Assembly: GCA_025331445.1 (NCBI GenBank)
Contig: JAIWNE010000217.1
Coordinates: forward strand, 1-29,875
From: Blakeslea trispora
Taxonomy: Eukaryota > Mucoromycota > Mucoromycetes > Mucorales > Choanephoraceae
Length of the DNA: 29,875 nt
Direction of reading: 5' to 3'
Shown: positions 8,651 to 20,300 of the stretch, piece after piece
Layout of the letters: each line of letters opens with the position of its first letter
Numbering within the stretch: the first letter of the stretch is position 1
The notes under the pieces: model-generated
Database searches by the model: none
Told to the model about the DNA's origin: nothing
Seen by the model: the letters and a program-made list of their open reading frames with translations, nothing else
Program-made: the position numbers and the translations under genes

Positions 8651-11600
8651 TTAATCGATATTGATCTCAACCGTTTCAGCATCATCTAAAGTGGATGTTA
8701 GCTTGAAAAGAAATGAATGAGATATCAGAATACTCTACCTAATTGCTCTTTTCTGCTTTGAAAGAACAAATAATGGTTCCAAAATGTACGTTTGAAATTT
8801 GGAGACACACCAAGAGAGATACATGCACTTTCATACATGCTAGCAACAGGCAATGGCCAAATTGGCTTGACTGATCGCTTCATACTCAAGGTAACGAAGT
8901 GATTGTCATTTACTCGTTGCAAAAGCAGAGGCATTTCTTTTTTCTTCTTAGTTTCTTGTCTAAGGTACAAAGGAATGAAAGTACAAGGTGGAGTTTTAGT
9001 ATACTTTTTTTCCGCAAACGTTGCAATTGGTCTCTGAAAAGTGTCAGCAGCTAGTTGAGCACATCCAGGCATAAGAAACCAATGCTCCTCGCTTGCACTG
9101 CATATGGTCGAGTCAATGTACTCGCTGCCAATCTTCTCCTCTAGCCCAAAGCACACAATTGACTTAAGTTCATCATAATCTATGAATCCCTTAAGATGCG
9201 CTTTGTAAAAGCCAGTATTCTCATCTTTTTCTTCGTCCATCATGAGAAGGAAGTCTCTCATCTGCTTCTTGACTTTCCAGAATTCATTCTCATCTCCAAA
9301 CAACTGGACTGCCAAAGCTCTGAATCCACAGAATCCATCTTTGCGTACATTAATGACAGCATTGTACCAAGTGTCTAGAATCGAAGGGTGTATCTGCTCA
9401 ATAATAGAGAGATACTCCTTCTCTTCTTTTTTCAAAGAAACTGTACTGCTATCACCTTCAACATCGTCATCTTCAACATCCTCTTTCTTAACTTTCACTA
9501 AGTAAACAGGATACCCAGTTAGCTTAAAAAAGTTGATCTATTGTGAGAGTACCTGTTTCATCTTCAATCTTTGTTTTTTTTCTGCTTTCTGCACTTTCTT
9601 TATTTTCATTTTTGCGCTTCTTGGCCTTTTCTTTGTCATTGTCTTTGAGTTTGTCTTTGACAATCTCGACACCAACACGGTTTCTTTTCTGCAACTTGGG
9701 TCTTCCCTTATGCACAGTTGCCAAAGTAGGCGCTTTAGCATTGCCAACATTTTTTGGGCCAAGCTGGTCGATCAATGCTTGCATATCATCAATGATATGC
9801 TGCTTCTCTTGATACGTCTGGCTTCTCATGAATATATCATCCAATTGGTTTCTCAAGTGCTGATACACAATTGAGAACTCGCCATTGACTACATCTTGAT
9901 AATCACCACTAGGAGTGTTAGTCTTGTTTTCAAGACTAAGCTGGCCGATTTTAGCAACTAGAAATACAATTAACACTAAAGAGCATTACTTTCATTATCA
10001 CAAATTACCATTTCCGTTAATGAAAGGAATGTGCCATCTGGGGTGAACAGCATCAAGTGTTACTTCGCCATTAGACTCAACGCATTTAAGTAGTTCATGG
10101 CGACAAGGTAAGCGCCACACCTTCACAAAACAAGAGCATTCTTGGCTTAAAAGGCCCTCTTGTTTCTCTTTCAAACCTTTTACGAGCTGGTTTTTTACTT
10201 TGATCAAAGCAAACTTGGTGATCTTGCCTTGCAAAGACTTCAACAAGTGCTGCACTTCGCTCGTGATAATGGAAACAGGAATAGAGAGACTTTCATGTTC
10301 CATTTGAAAGTTACGATAGTCCTCCTTTAGAAGCAAAAATCAGATAAATATTTCAACAAACACTAATATTCGACCTTACTCTCATCTTGTACCAATGATC
10401 GATCTTATCAGTAACAGGGCCCATTTTTCCTTTAGAAGATCCAATGCTATGCTTCATAGCAGCATGAGTGCCCTCAACACGGTTTGTTGATCTGTTGTTC
10501 ATATGGGGATGGGCATTAGCATAATAACTGCCCCATTGAACTTCTGACTGTATCATACTATTCAATAATAAAAATGATTTTTAGACTAGTCATAATAAAG
10601 ACAAATACCAAACTTACAGTTGGAAATACTCAATACATGTATTCTTGTTAACAAGAAGTCCGTCACGGTTAAGGAAGTTGACGTATGACTTCTTGGCATC
10701 GTCGTACTCCTCCTTGGTGGTGCATCCACGAGCAATATCAAATATCAAACTTTTGTGTTCAGCTTCATAATGTTCGCGTTCATGCACTATAAAGTAAAAT
10801 TCAAGAACAGTTACTTGATCTTGGCTCTCAAGAATATCTAGAGTTTCCTTTACCTTCAAACTTAGGATTGATTTCTTTTAGAAATCGCTCTCTAAAATGT
10901 CTCTCAATGTGTATATAACACAGTAAGTGAGCCGATTCAGGAAATACATCCTGAAGAGCTCCCTTCAGAGCAGCGTCGTTGTCAGTCGTGAAGACACTTG
11001 GAAGCTCGAGCTGCTCAGGACTCAAGTTTCTTGGCCAAACCACTTCTCTCAACTGTTGCAAGACCCACTTGTAGACAGATCTTGTCTCTCTTTCCATCCA
11101 GGCGCTTGCAACGGGAATTGTAGCCAACTGACCTGGTCTTTCTCTGCTCGAAACGGTACCAGCAACTACAAAATTGAGCAAGGCATACAAATGGCAGTTG
11201 CTTTTGTAGGTTGCATCTACTACGATTGATTCAGGAAATCTACGGAGCTCCTGAATTGCATGATCGCTGATAAAGAATACAGCATTTACACGGCCTTCTT
11301 GGTTCTTGGTGAAGCGCACGTTGTATTGCTTGCGCTGCAGATTAGTAATGAACGAAGTCATATCAAAGTCAGCGCGATGCATTTGCTGCATGTTTTCCAT
11401 GTCTCGCTTAGTTTCATAGTTTATGCCTTTCAATTGCATAAACTGTTCATATATTACTCAATCAATTACTCTCACAATTCGAATAAAATATTGAAAGCAT
11501 ACCTCAACAACCTTGGCTGGTGTATTGTATTGTAGGGAAGCAACAGCTTCTTCGAAAACCTCAGCATTTGGCTTTCGGTTAACCTTATAGGTTCTAGCAT

Positions 11601-12354
11601 CATTGGCAAAATGATGGTTGTGGTTACCATCTACTCTTCGCACAGTTACCATCTTCCTTGCTGGGCACAAACGAGCTTCAATCACACATGGACAGCCCTT
11701 TTTGGTACTTTCTCTTTTCTTGCCCTTCTTAAGATTGTTGTCATCTTTATTCAAAGACGAATCAACAACCTTGCGAGATTTTCTAAACTGCTTGCCATGT
11801 CTACAGATCAGAGTAATAACTTGGCGCTTTTGATCCGATTTGTCGGTTGTAATTGGGCAATTATGCTTTTTACCCAATTCTTGAGCACGAATTCTAAGCT
11901 CATCAATATCAGAAAATTCGCTACCGACAGAAAAAACTTCTTCCATTTCCTTTTTCATAGCAGCAACTTTTCTTGAATTTTCATCAACACTTTGAAAAAG
12001 ACATTCTTCATCGAGCTCGTCGTCTTCATCAGAGCTTTCCTTCTCCTTGTCTTCAAGAGTCTTGCTCATAGTCAACTCCAGTACATCATTTGCTAAACAC
12101 GATGTAAATCAATACGCTTAAAATTGGAAATTACATATAGAAATTCCCCACTCACTAGCTTCAACTTCAACAGAAGCACTCTCAGTGTCAACTTCAGAAT
12201 CTGATGAGTCGATCGTGATGACTCCGTTTGACATCTCGAAGCTGAACTCATTTTCAGCTTTAACTTCCTCAATGTCGTATGACTCAATATCAATTTCGCT
12301 GATATCGTCACTAGACTCTACAACATTAATTAGCAACAAATTTTCTTGACTCAT
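8651..12354 (-). CDS. Mutator-like transposase with FAR1, MULE, SWIM and OTU protease domains
   Basis: Exons on minus: 12354-12156, 12092-11503, 11442-10854, 10786-10618, 10557-10380, 10324-10009, 9957-9553, 9497-8739, 8685-8651; introns 51-67 bp, all GT..AG, all frames open; about 1079 residues. Residues 1-115 are acidic. About 125-230 is a FAR1/WRKY-GCM1-type zinc finger (C163, C200, HNH at 224-226). The MULE DDE core has D339 (VVDATYKSN), D417 (TTDND), C438-x2-H441 and E544 (STNRVEGTH). The SWIM finger is C638-x-C640..C649-x-H651. A basic linker (about 740-800) follows. The OTU domain has DGFCGFRA (D869, C872) and NDNHF (H1015). This protein would bind the terminal repeats and move the element in the nucleus; the OTU part predicts deubiquitinase or protease activity (family knowledge, untested). 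If the last 53-bp intron (GTAGAG, branch CTAAC, TTTAG) is not spliced, translation stops at 8725 (1072 residues). Confidence 0.92.
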
Positions 12355-12413
12355 TTTGTGAATGACTAAAGCAAAATAAAAGAGGAGGATTTCTTTAATT
12401 GCTTTTAGATGCT

Positions 12414-12554
12414 ATGCATTTATTCTACTCAGGTACGAGTTACACAGGACCTTCATCTTTGTTAACATGACCAAAAAAGAGGACGTCCTCATAAGCCACC
12501 TCACTTATATCTAAGCCACTGAGGCGCGCGAGAGGGGCGCGCGAGTAGTTCTCC
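12414..12554 (-). repeat. Right 141-bp terminal inverted repeat of the MULE
   Basis: Perfect inverted copy of 8306-8446. Its inner edge is 60 bp upstream of the transposase start codon, so it probably carries the promoter of that gene (inference). The right copy of the TAAAGAAT target duplication follows at 12555-12562. Confidence 0.97.
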
Positions 12555-12562
12555 TAAAGAAT

Positions 12563-14228
12563 TCCGCTTCTCTGAAATTTTTGGCAGTGATTTTTTTCTG
12601 CCTGATTTTCCCTACATTTTTTTATTTTTAAGCTGAGGAGTTTAAATCTTTTTTTTTTTGTCAAATGCTGTTCTGTGCTGTACCAGAGTTATCTACTTTA
12701 TTGTCTAACTGACTTGGTTGATGTTAGTAAAAATGTTGTATACTGAGATGATCAACACCGTCTACCATTTTTTATGAAATTACTTGCAAATATTTTTATA
12801 TGTCTCCATTTTTTTTATTTTTATTTTACATCGACATTTTCGCTCATTTTGTCTTGTAGATATTCTCTAACTTGTTGCCAACATCTTGGTTAGTACTATC
12901 ATTGTTATGCTTTCATTTCTTTCATTTTAGCGTTTATGATTTACCTATTTGATAAATAAAATTCATTTGAAACTAAGAGCCACAAATAAATGTTCATAAA
13001 AAATCAAATTTCTAAGAAAAATGTCCGAAATTCAAGTACTTTTCTTTTACACTGAAAAAAGGAACCTCAAGAAAAAATCTATCGTAAAAAAAAAGGATTT
13101 CAAAAAAAAAGGATTTCAAAAAAAAAGGATTTCAAAAAAAAAGGATTTCAAAAAAAAAGATTTCAAAAAAGAAGATTTCAAAAACGATTTAAGAAAAAAG
13201 ATTGCAAAAAAAATAAAATAAAAAAAGTGAAGTGAATAAAAGAAATAATGAAAAGGCGTTAAAAAACAATATCTGTAAAGGCTTGAAGTTAATCGATTAT
13301 GAAGCAAGAAGCTTAGATGAATCAACAGCAAAAGAAGAATTTTTTTGAAAAAAGTGAAAGATCATTACGTTCTCATCTTAACAGCATAAGCAATAACAAC
13401 AATAGACTACACTGCTCATTTCTTAACCTATTCCACTCTTATATACCGCTCTAAGTAAAGATCCACTTTGATCCACATTTATAATTATCAAACACTGAAA
13501 TGAAAGCTAATAGGTATTTAATTATCAAGTTGACATGCAAACTGTCAATATTTTATTGTAGATGAACAAGTTGTGAACAAAAGCGTCAAGCCTTACTTCG
13601 CAATACACGCTACTTGAAATAGACACAAGTATTTTTGAAGATTGAGACATGACTTACCTGTTGTGTAAAAGTGGTTGTTAGAAAAGGCGTTGATCGGGTT
13701 TAGTCAAGTTGAGAACTGTTGTCATTTAGGAAAGAAACCACTCATATTGTCCACAACTGTTTTCCTAGTTATTCAGTAAGTCAAGCGATACGCGCTATTA
13801 AGTGCATGCTGACAATGACTGTAGGTTGAACTCCATTACTAGCAAAGTTGAGCTGGAATGCTTCGTAAGTCTAACAAAAATAAAAGTTATCCTTTCTGAC
13901 GCTTTTGGTGAACCTATTTGTACTTACTTCTTTTTTATAACATTCAAGATGGCAACGCGTCGTTTTTCTCGGTCTATCTGATTTATCGTACTACTGCGAT
14001 GAGTCTACTATGTTTGTCTGTGATTGAGAAAGTAAAATATTGGATAGTAAGGATTTATTTTTTTTTAAAAAAAATGTGGGAATTTTTTCTCTCATTTTGC
14101 TGGCATTTAATTGAAAGCTTAAAAAAATACACGCTGAATCCTTTTTTTTTTTCTTAAGAGATGAGCTCATTTCTCAGAAATCATAAGCAAAATAGAACAT
14201 TTTGTCTGCTAAAGTCAAAACCAAGTTA
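12563..14228. other. Left internal region of CACTA copy B, no gene seen
   Basis: It continues the CACTA left-end sequence interrupted by the MULE. 12563-12600 (GAAATTTTTGGCAGTGATTT region) matches the inverted orphan end near 24310-24350. The rest is AT-rich with an A-rich minisatellite at about 13086-13200. A 79-codon hydrophobic frame at 13918-14157 ends in homopolymers and is not credible. Confidence 0.5.
13086..13172. repeat. A-rich minisatellite, 16-bp unit
   Basis: GGATTTCAAAAAAAAA repeats exactly at 13095, 13111, 13127 and 13143, followed by decaying GATTTCAAAAAAG units to about 13172. A 66-codon Lys/Phe open frame across it is a by-product of the repeat: the 16-bp period is not a codon multiple, and a long open frame exists on the other strand too. 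Confidence 0.85.
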
Positions 14229-14230
14229 TA

Positions 14231-14254
14231 GAGTGCGTCCAGTTTGTAATCGCC
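14231..14254 (+). repeat. Left terminal inverted repeat of the Tc1-type element
   Basis: 24 bp, exact reverse complement of 17118-17141. A TA target dinucleotide precedes it at 14229-14230. The transposase stop codon lies 87 bp further in. Confidence 0.95.
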
Positions 14255-14340
14255 AATAATTTTTTAGAGGAACTTTTGACCCATTTCGTCGCCGATTAAA
14301 ATCGCACCTTAAAATTTGTCTATACTGGATTTTTTTTTAT

Positions 14341-16755
14341 TTATATGAGCTTTCTATGACTTTTGTATGTTTTAGAAAATTTTTTGACAAGCTCATTTGT
14401 CTCGATGGCATCATGACCTTGGCTATATGCTTCTATATACCGATAAGCAAGGTTTTGCCATTTTCTAATTGTCTTTGTACCATTGGTAACCTGATTGCTG
14501 TCTAGAAACTTATGAATGTTATCTTTAAGGCCCTTAAATGTGTAGTCACACTCAAGACGAGCAATACGCTTTGACTCGGCCCAGTGTCGCTCAATCCAAT
14601 TGGTTTCGCAATGATACTTTGGATAGAGTGTCATCATATGGCCATTGTTGATGATTGTTTCTTCTAGGATTGACTTTTGATTAACAAAATCATCTTGTGC
14701 CGACAGTATTTTCTCTAGACAACACTTGTCACCAGTATGCTCATCATTACACTTTTTCAAGAGCGAACAGTCTTTTTGAATGAGCCGTCTTTCCAAAAGG
14801 ATTTGGAAAGTGCCTTTAAAGTACTCAACCTAAGATTATGAGTTAAAAGTTATTGGGAGAGTTGATTTTTTGTAATTGCAATAAAAACTTACGGGTCTAG
14901 GGAACTGTAGCTTTTGTACTAAAAAAGTTCTCAAAGCATTCTCTGTTCCAAAACGCTTTCTTGGCCCTACTTGAGGCTTGAGTCTTTTAAATTCAGTCTT
15001 GAATTTTCTAAAATCAATATTGCGCATGAAGTACATGCTTTGCATCATGGCTTGGTCTGATTCTGGATCTCTGTAGAAGCCGTCTCGAAAGCGATAAGGT
15101 GATTCTGGTTTGTATGGGATTTCCCCAGAAGACATTCTACTCGCAAGCAAGGCATCATTGCCAAATGCACGATGATTTTGACTTTGATCAAACGCAAACA
15201 AACCAATACAGTCAGGATGCAACAACTCAAAGAGCGGAAGTACATCCTCCTTGAGTTGTGCATTGAGGTCCTCACATTTCCACCAGTTGTCTCCACCTGG
15301 ATAGAAAATTGTTCTTGAGGACCTCTCTTCCCCGTTGACCAAAGCCTTCATAGTACCATGGCAAGCGCACATGAACTCTGACACCATGACAGACTTGCCC
15401 TGGCCTTTAGGCAAGATAGCCGATTCGGTAGGTAGTTGCCAGCGAGTCTTCTTTCCATCGTTGGCATAAAAGGTGCTCTCATCATGAGTGACAAGAACTA
15501 CCTTCTTTTCTTCTTCTCGAAGGGTTGGTTGAACAACCTCTTCTTCATTACCATATGGATAAAATTCCATCCTCTTCTTCCACTCCATCATCTGTCTTGC
15601 CCACTGAAGACGATATTCTTTTACATCTTGTCTTTCATGGCCATCGATGTACATAAAGTCTTTGCCAGTACTCTTATAGTCAAAGCCCCACAGTTTCAGG
15701 TATTTAGAAATTGTGGTTTGGCTCAGAGACTTAAGCTTGTTTCCTAGCTCTTCACTTATTATACCTGTGCTCAAAACATCAGGCAAAATCACCTTTCTTA
15801 CATGGTCAACTAAGCCTCTTGTTGATCGCTGATTGGGCTTTGTTTCTCTTAACCAGTCAAGGCATCTCTGCTTGATGTCCTCATCTGACAACAGAGACAC
15901 TCGCTTAGCGAACTTGCCTTGTCTTAAGACAGGGATATCCCCAGTCTTAAGAAGAGCCTTAGTCCACATGCGAATACTCTTTGCGCGATAAGACTCGGAT
16001 GGGGACAACCAGGTTATAGCTGCTGCTTCTTGGCTTGCCTCCATGGCACCTTTTCCATCTTTGATGCGCTTGAGGTAGGCAAGGACAGCTTGATAGCGGA
16101 AGGTATCATAATGTCCGTGCAAAGTTTGGACAACTCGAGAGTTTGCTACTGGCTTCAGCAACTCACTAAGCTTACTGATAGCACTGGAGATATCCAAGGC
16201 GTCAGCTTCTTCTACTTCCTCTTCTTCTTCATCGGCTCTGACTTCAGCAGACTGTTCCTTAGAAATCTGAAAATAATCAGATATTTTTGATGAGCCTTCT
16301 GCCATCATCCTATTTTTTTGCTTTCTTTTTCTGATCGCTCTGTCGGTCAATTGAAAAGTTCTTGCATGTTTTCTTTTCTTGTTGATTTCTGGGTTGTTGT
16401 TGTCCCATTTCAAAGTGTCATGCAAACACTTTGTATTCTGATCTTCAATGTTGTCTAACATTTCTAATTCGATCTCTAAACTTTCTTCGCCATCACTCTC
16501 TGAAATAAATTCAAAGTCGAAACATGATTCAATAGTAGGATACTCAAAGTTACTGTTGTCTTCATAATCGAACGAAGTATCGTCGATAGAAGAGACGCCT
16601 TCATTTTCGATCTTATTGTTCTATCTTTAAATTAAATTGCACAACTCAAAAGACACTTGATTCCATACCAATGCTTTTTCAGCTTCAACTTTTTGATTAT
16701 GTCTGTCTTGGTTGAACTTTTTAAGCTTCTGAAGATTTTTGCTAGGACGACCCAT
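14341..16755 (-). CDS. DDE transposase, Tc1/mariner/IS630-like
   Basis: Exons on minus: 16755-16669, 16620-14893, 14829-14341; introns 48 and 63 bp, both phase 0; 767 residues, no break. The start ATG at 16755 gives MGRPSKNLQKLKKF, an AT-hook-like basic N terminus. Residues 30-85 are very acidic. A KKRKH..RKRKQKNR stretch near 110-135 is a likely nuclear signal. Helix-turn-helix-like segments are at about 205-265 and at SQTTISKYLKLWGF (about 329-342). Catalytic candidates are D409 (THDEST), D507 (AFDQSQNH) and E685 (NWIERHWAESKR). A Cys/His-bearing insert (KKCNDEHTGDKCC, about 630-642) lies between the second D and the E. The TA target duplication supports the superfamily call. The family-level name is uncertain; the HDEST..FDQSQNH..IERHWAESKR set is one I associate with large fungal DDE transposases. 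Confidence 0.92.
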
Positions 16756-17117
16756 ATTGAACTTTGCGAAAAAGGAACAGACAAAAGGTTCTGCTAAACA
16801 ATTTTAATAGACTAGGATTCTGACTGACAATGTAGCACAAACTACCATTTTAATATATCGGAGTTTGGTTGTGTAACACTAACTACTATATTATTGGTTG
16901 AAACTTATGTATGCCTATAATTAGACCTCAGAGGAACTTTCAGGTCGAAGTGAAAAAAAATAACTCGAGATAGAGACAAGATATAAAGAAAAGGAGGCCG
17001 AGGATCGATAGAGAATTAAATTTTGAATAGATTGTCGGCCTCGCTTTTTAATTTTGTCTGCAAAAAAAATTTGCTATTTTGGTCCAAAAGTGCCAAAAAT
17101 TTTCACCACCAAGTTGC

Positions 17118-17141
17118 GGCGATTACAAACTGGACGCACTC
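17118..17141 (-). repeat. Right terminal inverted repeat of the Tc1-type element
   Basis: 24 bp, exact reverse complement of 14231-14254, followed by the TA duplication at 17142-17143. It lies about 360 bp upstream of the transposase start. Confidence 0.95.
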
Positions 17142-17339
17142 TAGAAACTTAATAAAACCAATGAATACACTTTCGTTTTAAAAAGTTTTACAAGTTTTCT
17201 TTTAAAATATTAAAATAGATCAATTGATCTGCTTTGATTTAATCTCATCTTTTTTTGCACGCTTTTAATTTCTGTGGTACTTTACTCAAAGTTAAAACAA
17301 AAGAAAGTTTGATTTGTTATTATTTCAACTTTATGCTTT

Positions 17340-17372
17340 TTTCTCTCTCTCTCTCTCTTCTCCCTCAACTCA
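17340..17372 (+). promoter_or_regulatory. Pyrimidine (CT) tract upstream of Tnp2 start
   Basis: A TTCTCTCTCTCTCTCTCTTC run about 20-45 bp before the ATG at 17388. Such CT-rich tracts commonly precede start sites in filamentous fungal promoters, and it supports choosing this ATG. Confidence 0.5.
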
Positions 17373-17387
17373 CACTTTCTATCTACT

Positions 17388-20300
17388 ATGTCTGCTTCTT
17401 CTGCTGCTCAAAACTCATTGTGCAATTGCTTGCAATGTATTACCTATGTCACTCAAGGTAGTGGCATGAAAAAGCGTGCTTATGAGTACCATCAAACTCG
17501 TGAGCTTATTAAGAGAGCTAGAGAAGGTAATTTCTCTTAATAAAATTCTAAGTGATGACAATTATTAACTCTCAAATATGTAGGTCCCTCTGCTTCTGAA
17601 ATCATTGCTGACTCTAATGTTGATACTGTCGCTAATGAAGGTAACATTTAATCCACTTTAGTAAATTATATATACTTAACGTTTTATTATTTGAATTAGA
17701 TTTCTCTTATGATCAAGCTGATTTTGATTTTGTTGAAACTGAAGATGCTAGTCATGAAGGTATGGCTTTATTTGTATACTATTTTTTTTTGTCAGTTAAC
17801 TCACTTTCTACTTTTTGATCATAGATCCTGTATTTGATCTTCCTCGCAACGACAACTTGCCATCAACTCCAATTGCTTCTTTGTTGTTTGTCATGCTTGT
17901 CTTGTTGCGCAAGAACCAGTTGACCGATGCATCAAGTGAAGCTATTATGCTTTTCTGCAACATGGTCCTCTGTTTGACCGAAGAAAGCTTTCGATTTCCC
18001 AAATCGATCGCTACCTTCGACAGTTGGTGTCATTCCGCTGGTTCTTTTGGATTTGGTGTTAAGGAGTATGCCAGCTGTATTACTTGCCATGCAATCCATT
18101 CATTTGACAGCGAAACTGAAAGACAAGCTCTTCTTCAACAGCCCAGATGTCGTTACAATGGTCTTTTTCTTGGTTCTTCTCCATGTCAGCAAAACCTTTT
18201 GGCCTCCAACCAATATGGTACGATAGCTCCTGTTCGCTCGTTCTTTTACAACTCTTTGACAGAGACATTGAAGTCTTTCTTCATGCGTAATGGATTTGTT
18301 GACAATATACGCCAATGGAAAAGCCGTCAAGTGTTGCCTGGTATGCTCTCTGACATCTTTGACGGTCGAGTTTGGAACGAGTTCAAGGTTAGCCCTGACG
18401 ACAATGAGCCCTTCGTCTTTCAAAGTGAGTATAACCTTTTGCTTACCTTGAACTGTGACTGGTTCCAAGCATATAAGGACAGTTACAGTATCGGTGCCAT
18501 TTATCTCACCATCCAGAACTTGCCTCGTGAGACAAGAAATCTTCGAACCAACACCATCTTGGTCTGTTTGATCAATGGTCCGAAGGAGCCCAAGACATTC
18601 GAGATGAACCATTATCTTCGTCCCTTGGTAAAGGAACTTCTTGAATTGATGAACGGTGTAGAAATGCAAACAAGAAAGCATGGCAAGCAAATTGTCAAAG
18701 CCGCACTTTCCCTGTGCATGATGGATCTGCCAGCTCAGCGAAAGGTAGCCGGTTTCACCTCTTTCAACTCCATAAATGCATGTATGAAATGTAAGAAGCA
18801 GTTTAAAGGGATAAAGAAAGGTGACAAGGCTCGGGATTTTACTGATTTTGAAGTCGAAAGATGGACAAAAAGAACAAATGATGAGCACCGATCCCAGGCT
18901 TCAAGATGGCTCAAGACAAAGACAGACAGTGAGCGTAAAGAATTAGAGAAAGAAAACGGTACCCGTTGGAGTGTTCTGTTGGAGCTACCATACTTCGATC
19001 CCATCTGTCATGTTGGGATTGACATTATGCATAATCTCCTTTTAGGAATTACTAAAAAAATGGCATTCATCTGGACTAACAACTAGGACACCAGCCTGCC
19101 AATGCTGACAATGGGTAATTTGAAGGAAATTTAAGCAGTCCTTGAAAACAAGTTTGTTCTGCCCTCCGGCCATGCTGTCTCCTCAATTGCTCGCAAGATT
19201 GCAATTGGGAGTGGGTTCTCCAACTTGAAGGCGGACGAGTGGTCGACTTGGTTGTTGGTGTTGTCACCATACTTTCTTCACAAGTACATTGGCAAAAAAG
19301 CCTACGAGCATTGGATGCTACTAGTCAAAGCTTCTCGTGTTCTTCTTTCGCCCTGTTTGTCTCTCTCACTACTTGATGATGCTCAGAGTATGTTGAAAAT
19401 GTTTTTGGTTGATTTTGAAAGTATCTATAAAGAGAAATCATTAATCACCATCAACTTTCATAATGCACTACATCTCAAAGAGACAATTCTGGATTACTCG
19501 GCTTCACCATCGCATTGGTTGTTCAACTTTGAGCGATATAACCAAGACTTGAAGGGCATCAAAACCAACCGAAAAGACTGCGTCGAGAGAACTTATATAA
19601 ACAAGTTCTTACTAAATGTTTATGCTGAAGACTCAATTGAAACTTTGACGCACTGTATTCCTGATCAAGACAAAGCTCAAGTGCAAGAACTTTTTTGTGT
19701 TCAGAAGCCATCTTGTCACGAATTGCTACGTCAAGAATATGATGATGCTGTGATGACTTTCTGCCTTTCTGACTTCCACACCATGTGGACAGGTAGTGAG
19801 CCTGCGTACGGTTACGAGCAGCTCCCGCTCAGCACCATTCTCTCACTCAAGCCAGTCTCGACAACACTCAAGGAGGAAACGTTCTCATATCTTGTTAAAT
19901 ATTACAACCAGTTGTATAATTCTGTGTACTTGGATGAGTATGCTACCGTTCTGAACCCTAATTCTTTTGCAGTCGAACGGAAGGCACATAAGTTTAAACG
20001 CATTAATATTCTGGGTAACAAGTTCAGTTCAGTTGAGGCATCAACTACAAGCAAGCGAGGTTCGTATGCAATGGCCTACTATCCTAGCACCAACGGCCTT
20101 GAACTTAGGTATTGCCAAATCTTGTGTCTTTTTAGACATACAATCATGGTAGAAGAAGAAAACGGCGACCAATTGCCAACAACTCATTACCTTGCCTTCG
20201 TGAGATGGTTTTGCAAGTCTGACTTGCAGTTTTATTATTACAACAACCAAGACACAACCAAGTTTGGCATGGAAGCCCTTCAAAAAGGCTTCGAGTCAAA

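Larger units (their letters stand above)
8306..12554 (-). mobile_element. Mutator-like element (MULE), apparently intact
   Basis: The two ends are 141-bp perfect inverted repeats (8306-8446 and 12414-12554), starting GGAGAACTACTCGCGCGCCC. The flanking 8-bp sequence TAAAGAAT is identical on both sides (8298-8305 and 12555-12562). The one gene inside spans nearly the whole element and is open through all exons. Perfect repeats, perfect duplication and an open frame point to recent insertion and possible autonomy. It sits 232 bp inside the left end of the CACTA element, which is therefore older. Confidence 0.95.
14231..17141 (-). mobile_element. Tc1/mariner-type DNA transposon, apparently intact
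   Basis: Perfect 24-bp inverted repeats (14231-14254 and 17118-17141) starting GAGTGCGTCCAGTTTGTAAT and flanked by TA on both sides (14229-14230, 17142-17143). A TA duplication is the mark of the Tc1/mariner/IS630 group. One open three-exon transposase gene fills most of the 2,911 bp. It is inserted within CACTA copy B, about 250 bp upstream of that element's Tnp2 start codon. Confidence 0.94.

Noticed and set aside
9533..9874. Plus-strand frames over the MULE gene (also 10927-11229, 11260-11535, 11611-11976)
   Set aside because: Shadows of MULE exons; no start context or family features of their own.
8297..12563. A 9-bp target duplication for the MULE
   Set aside because: The ninth base differs on either side (T at 8297 precedes the left copy, T at 12563 follows the right copy, not the same position), so only 8 bp are supported.
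13021..13221. 66-codon Lys/Phe-rich open frame
   Set aside because: It is the translation of a 16-bp A-rich minisatellite whose period is not a multiple of three; the opposite strand is open as well.
18100..18888. 262-codon open frame on minus
   Set aside because: Fully antisense to the Tnp2 gene, whose frame shows catalytic blocks and homology to two other copies.
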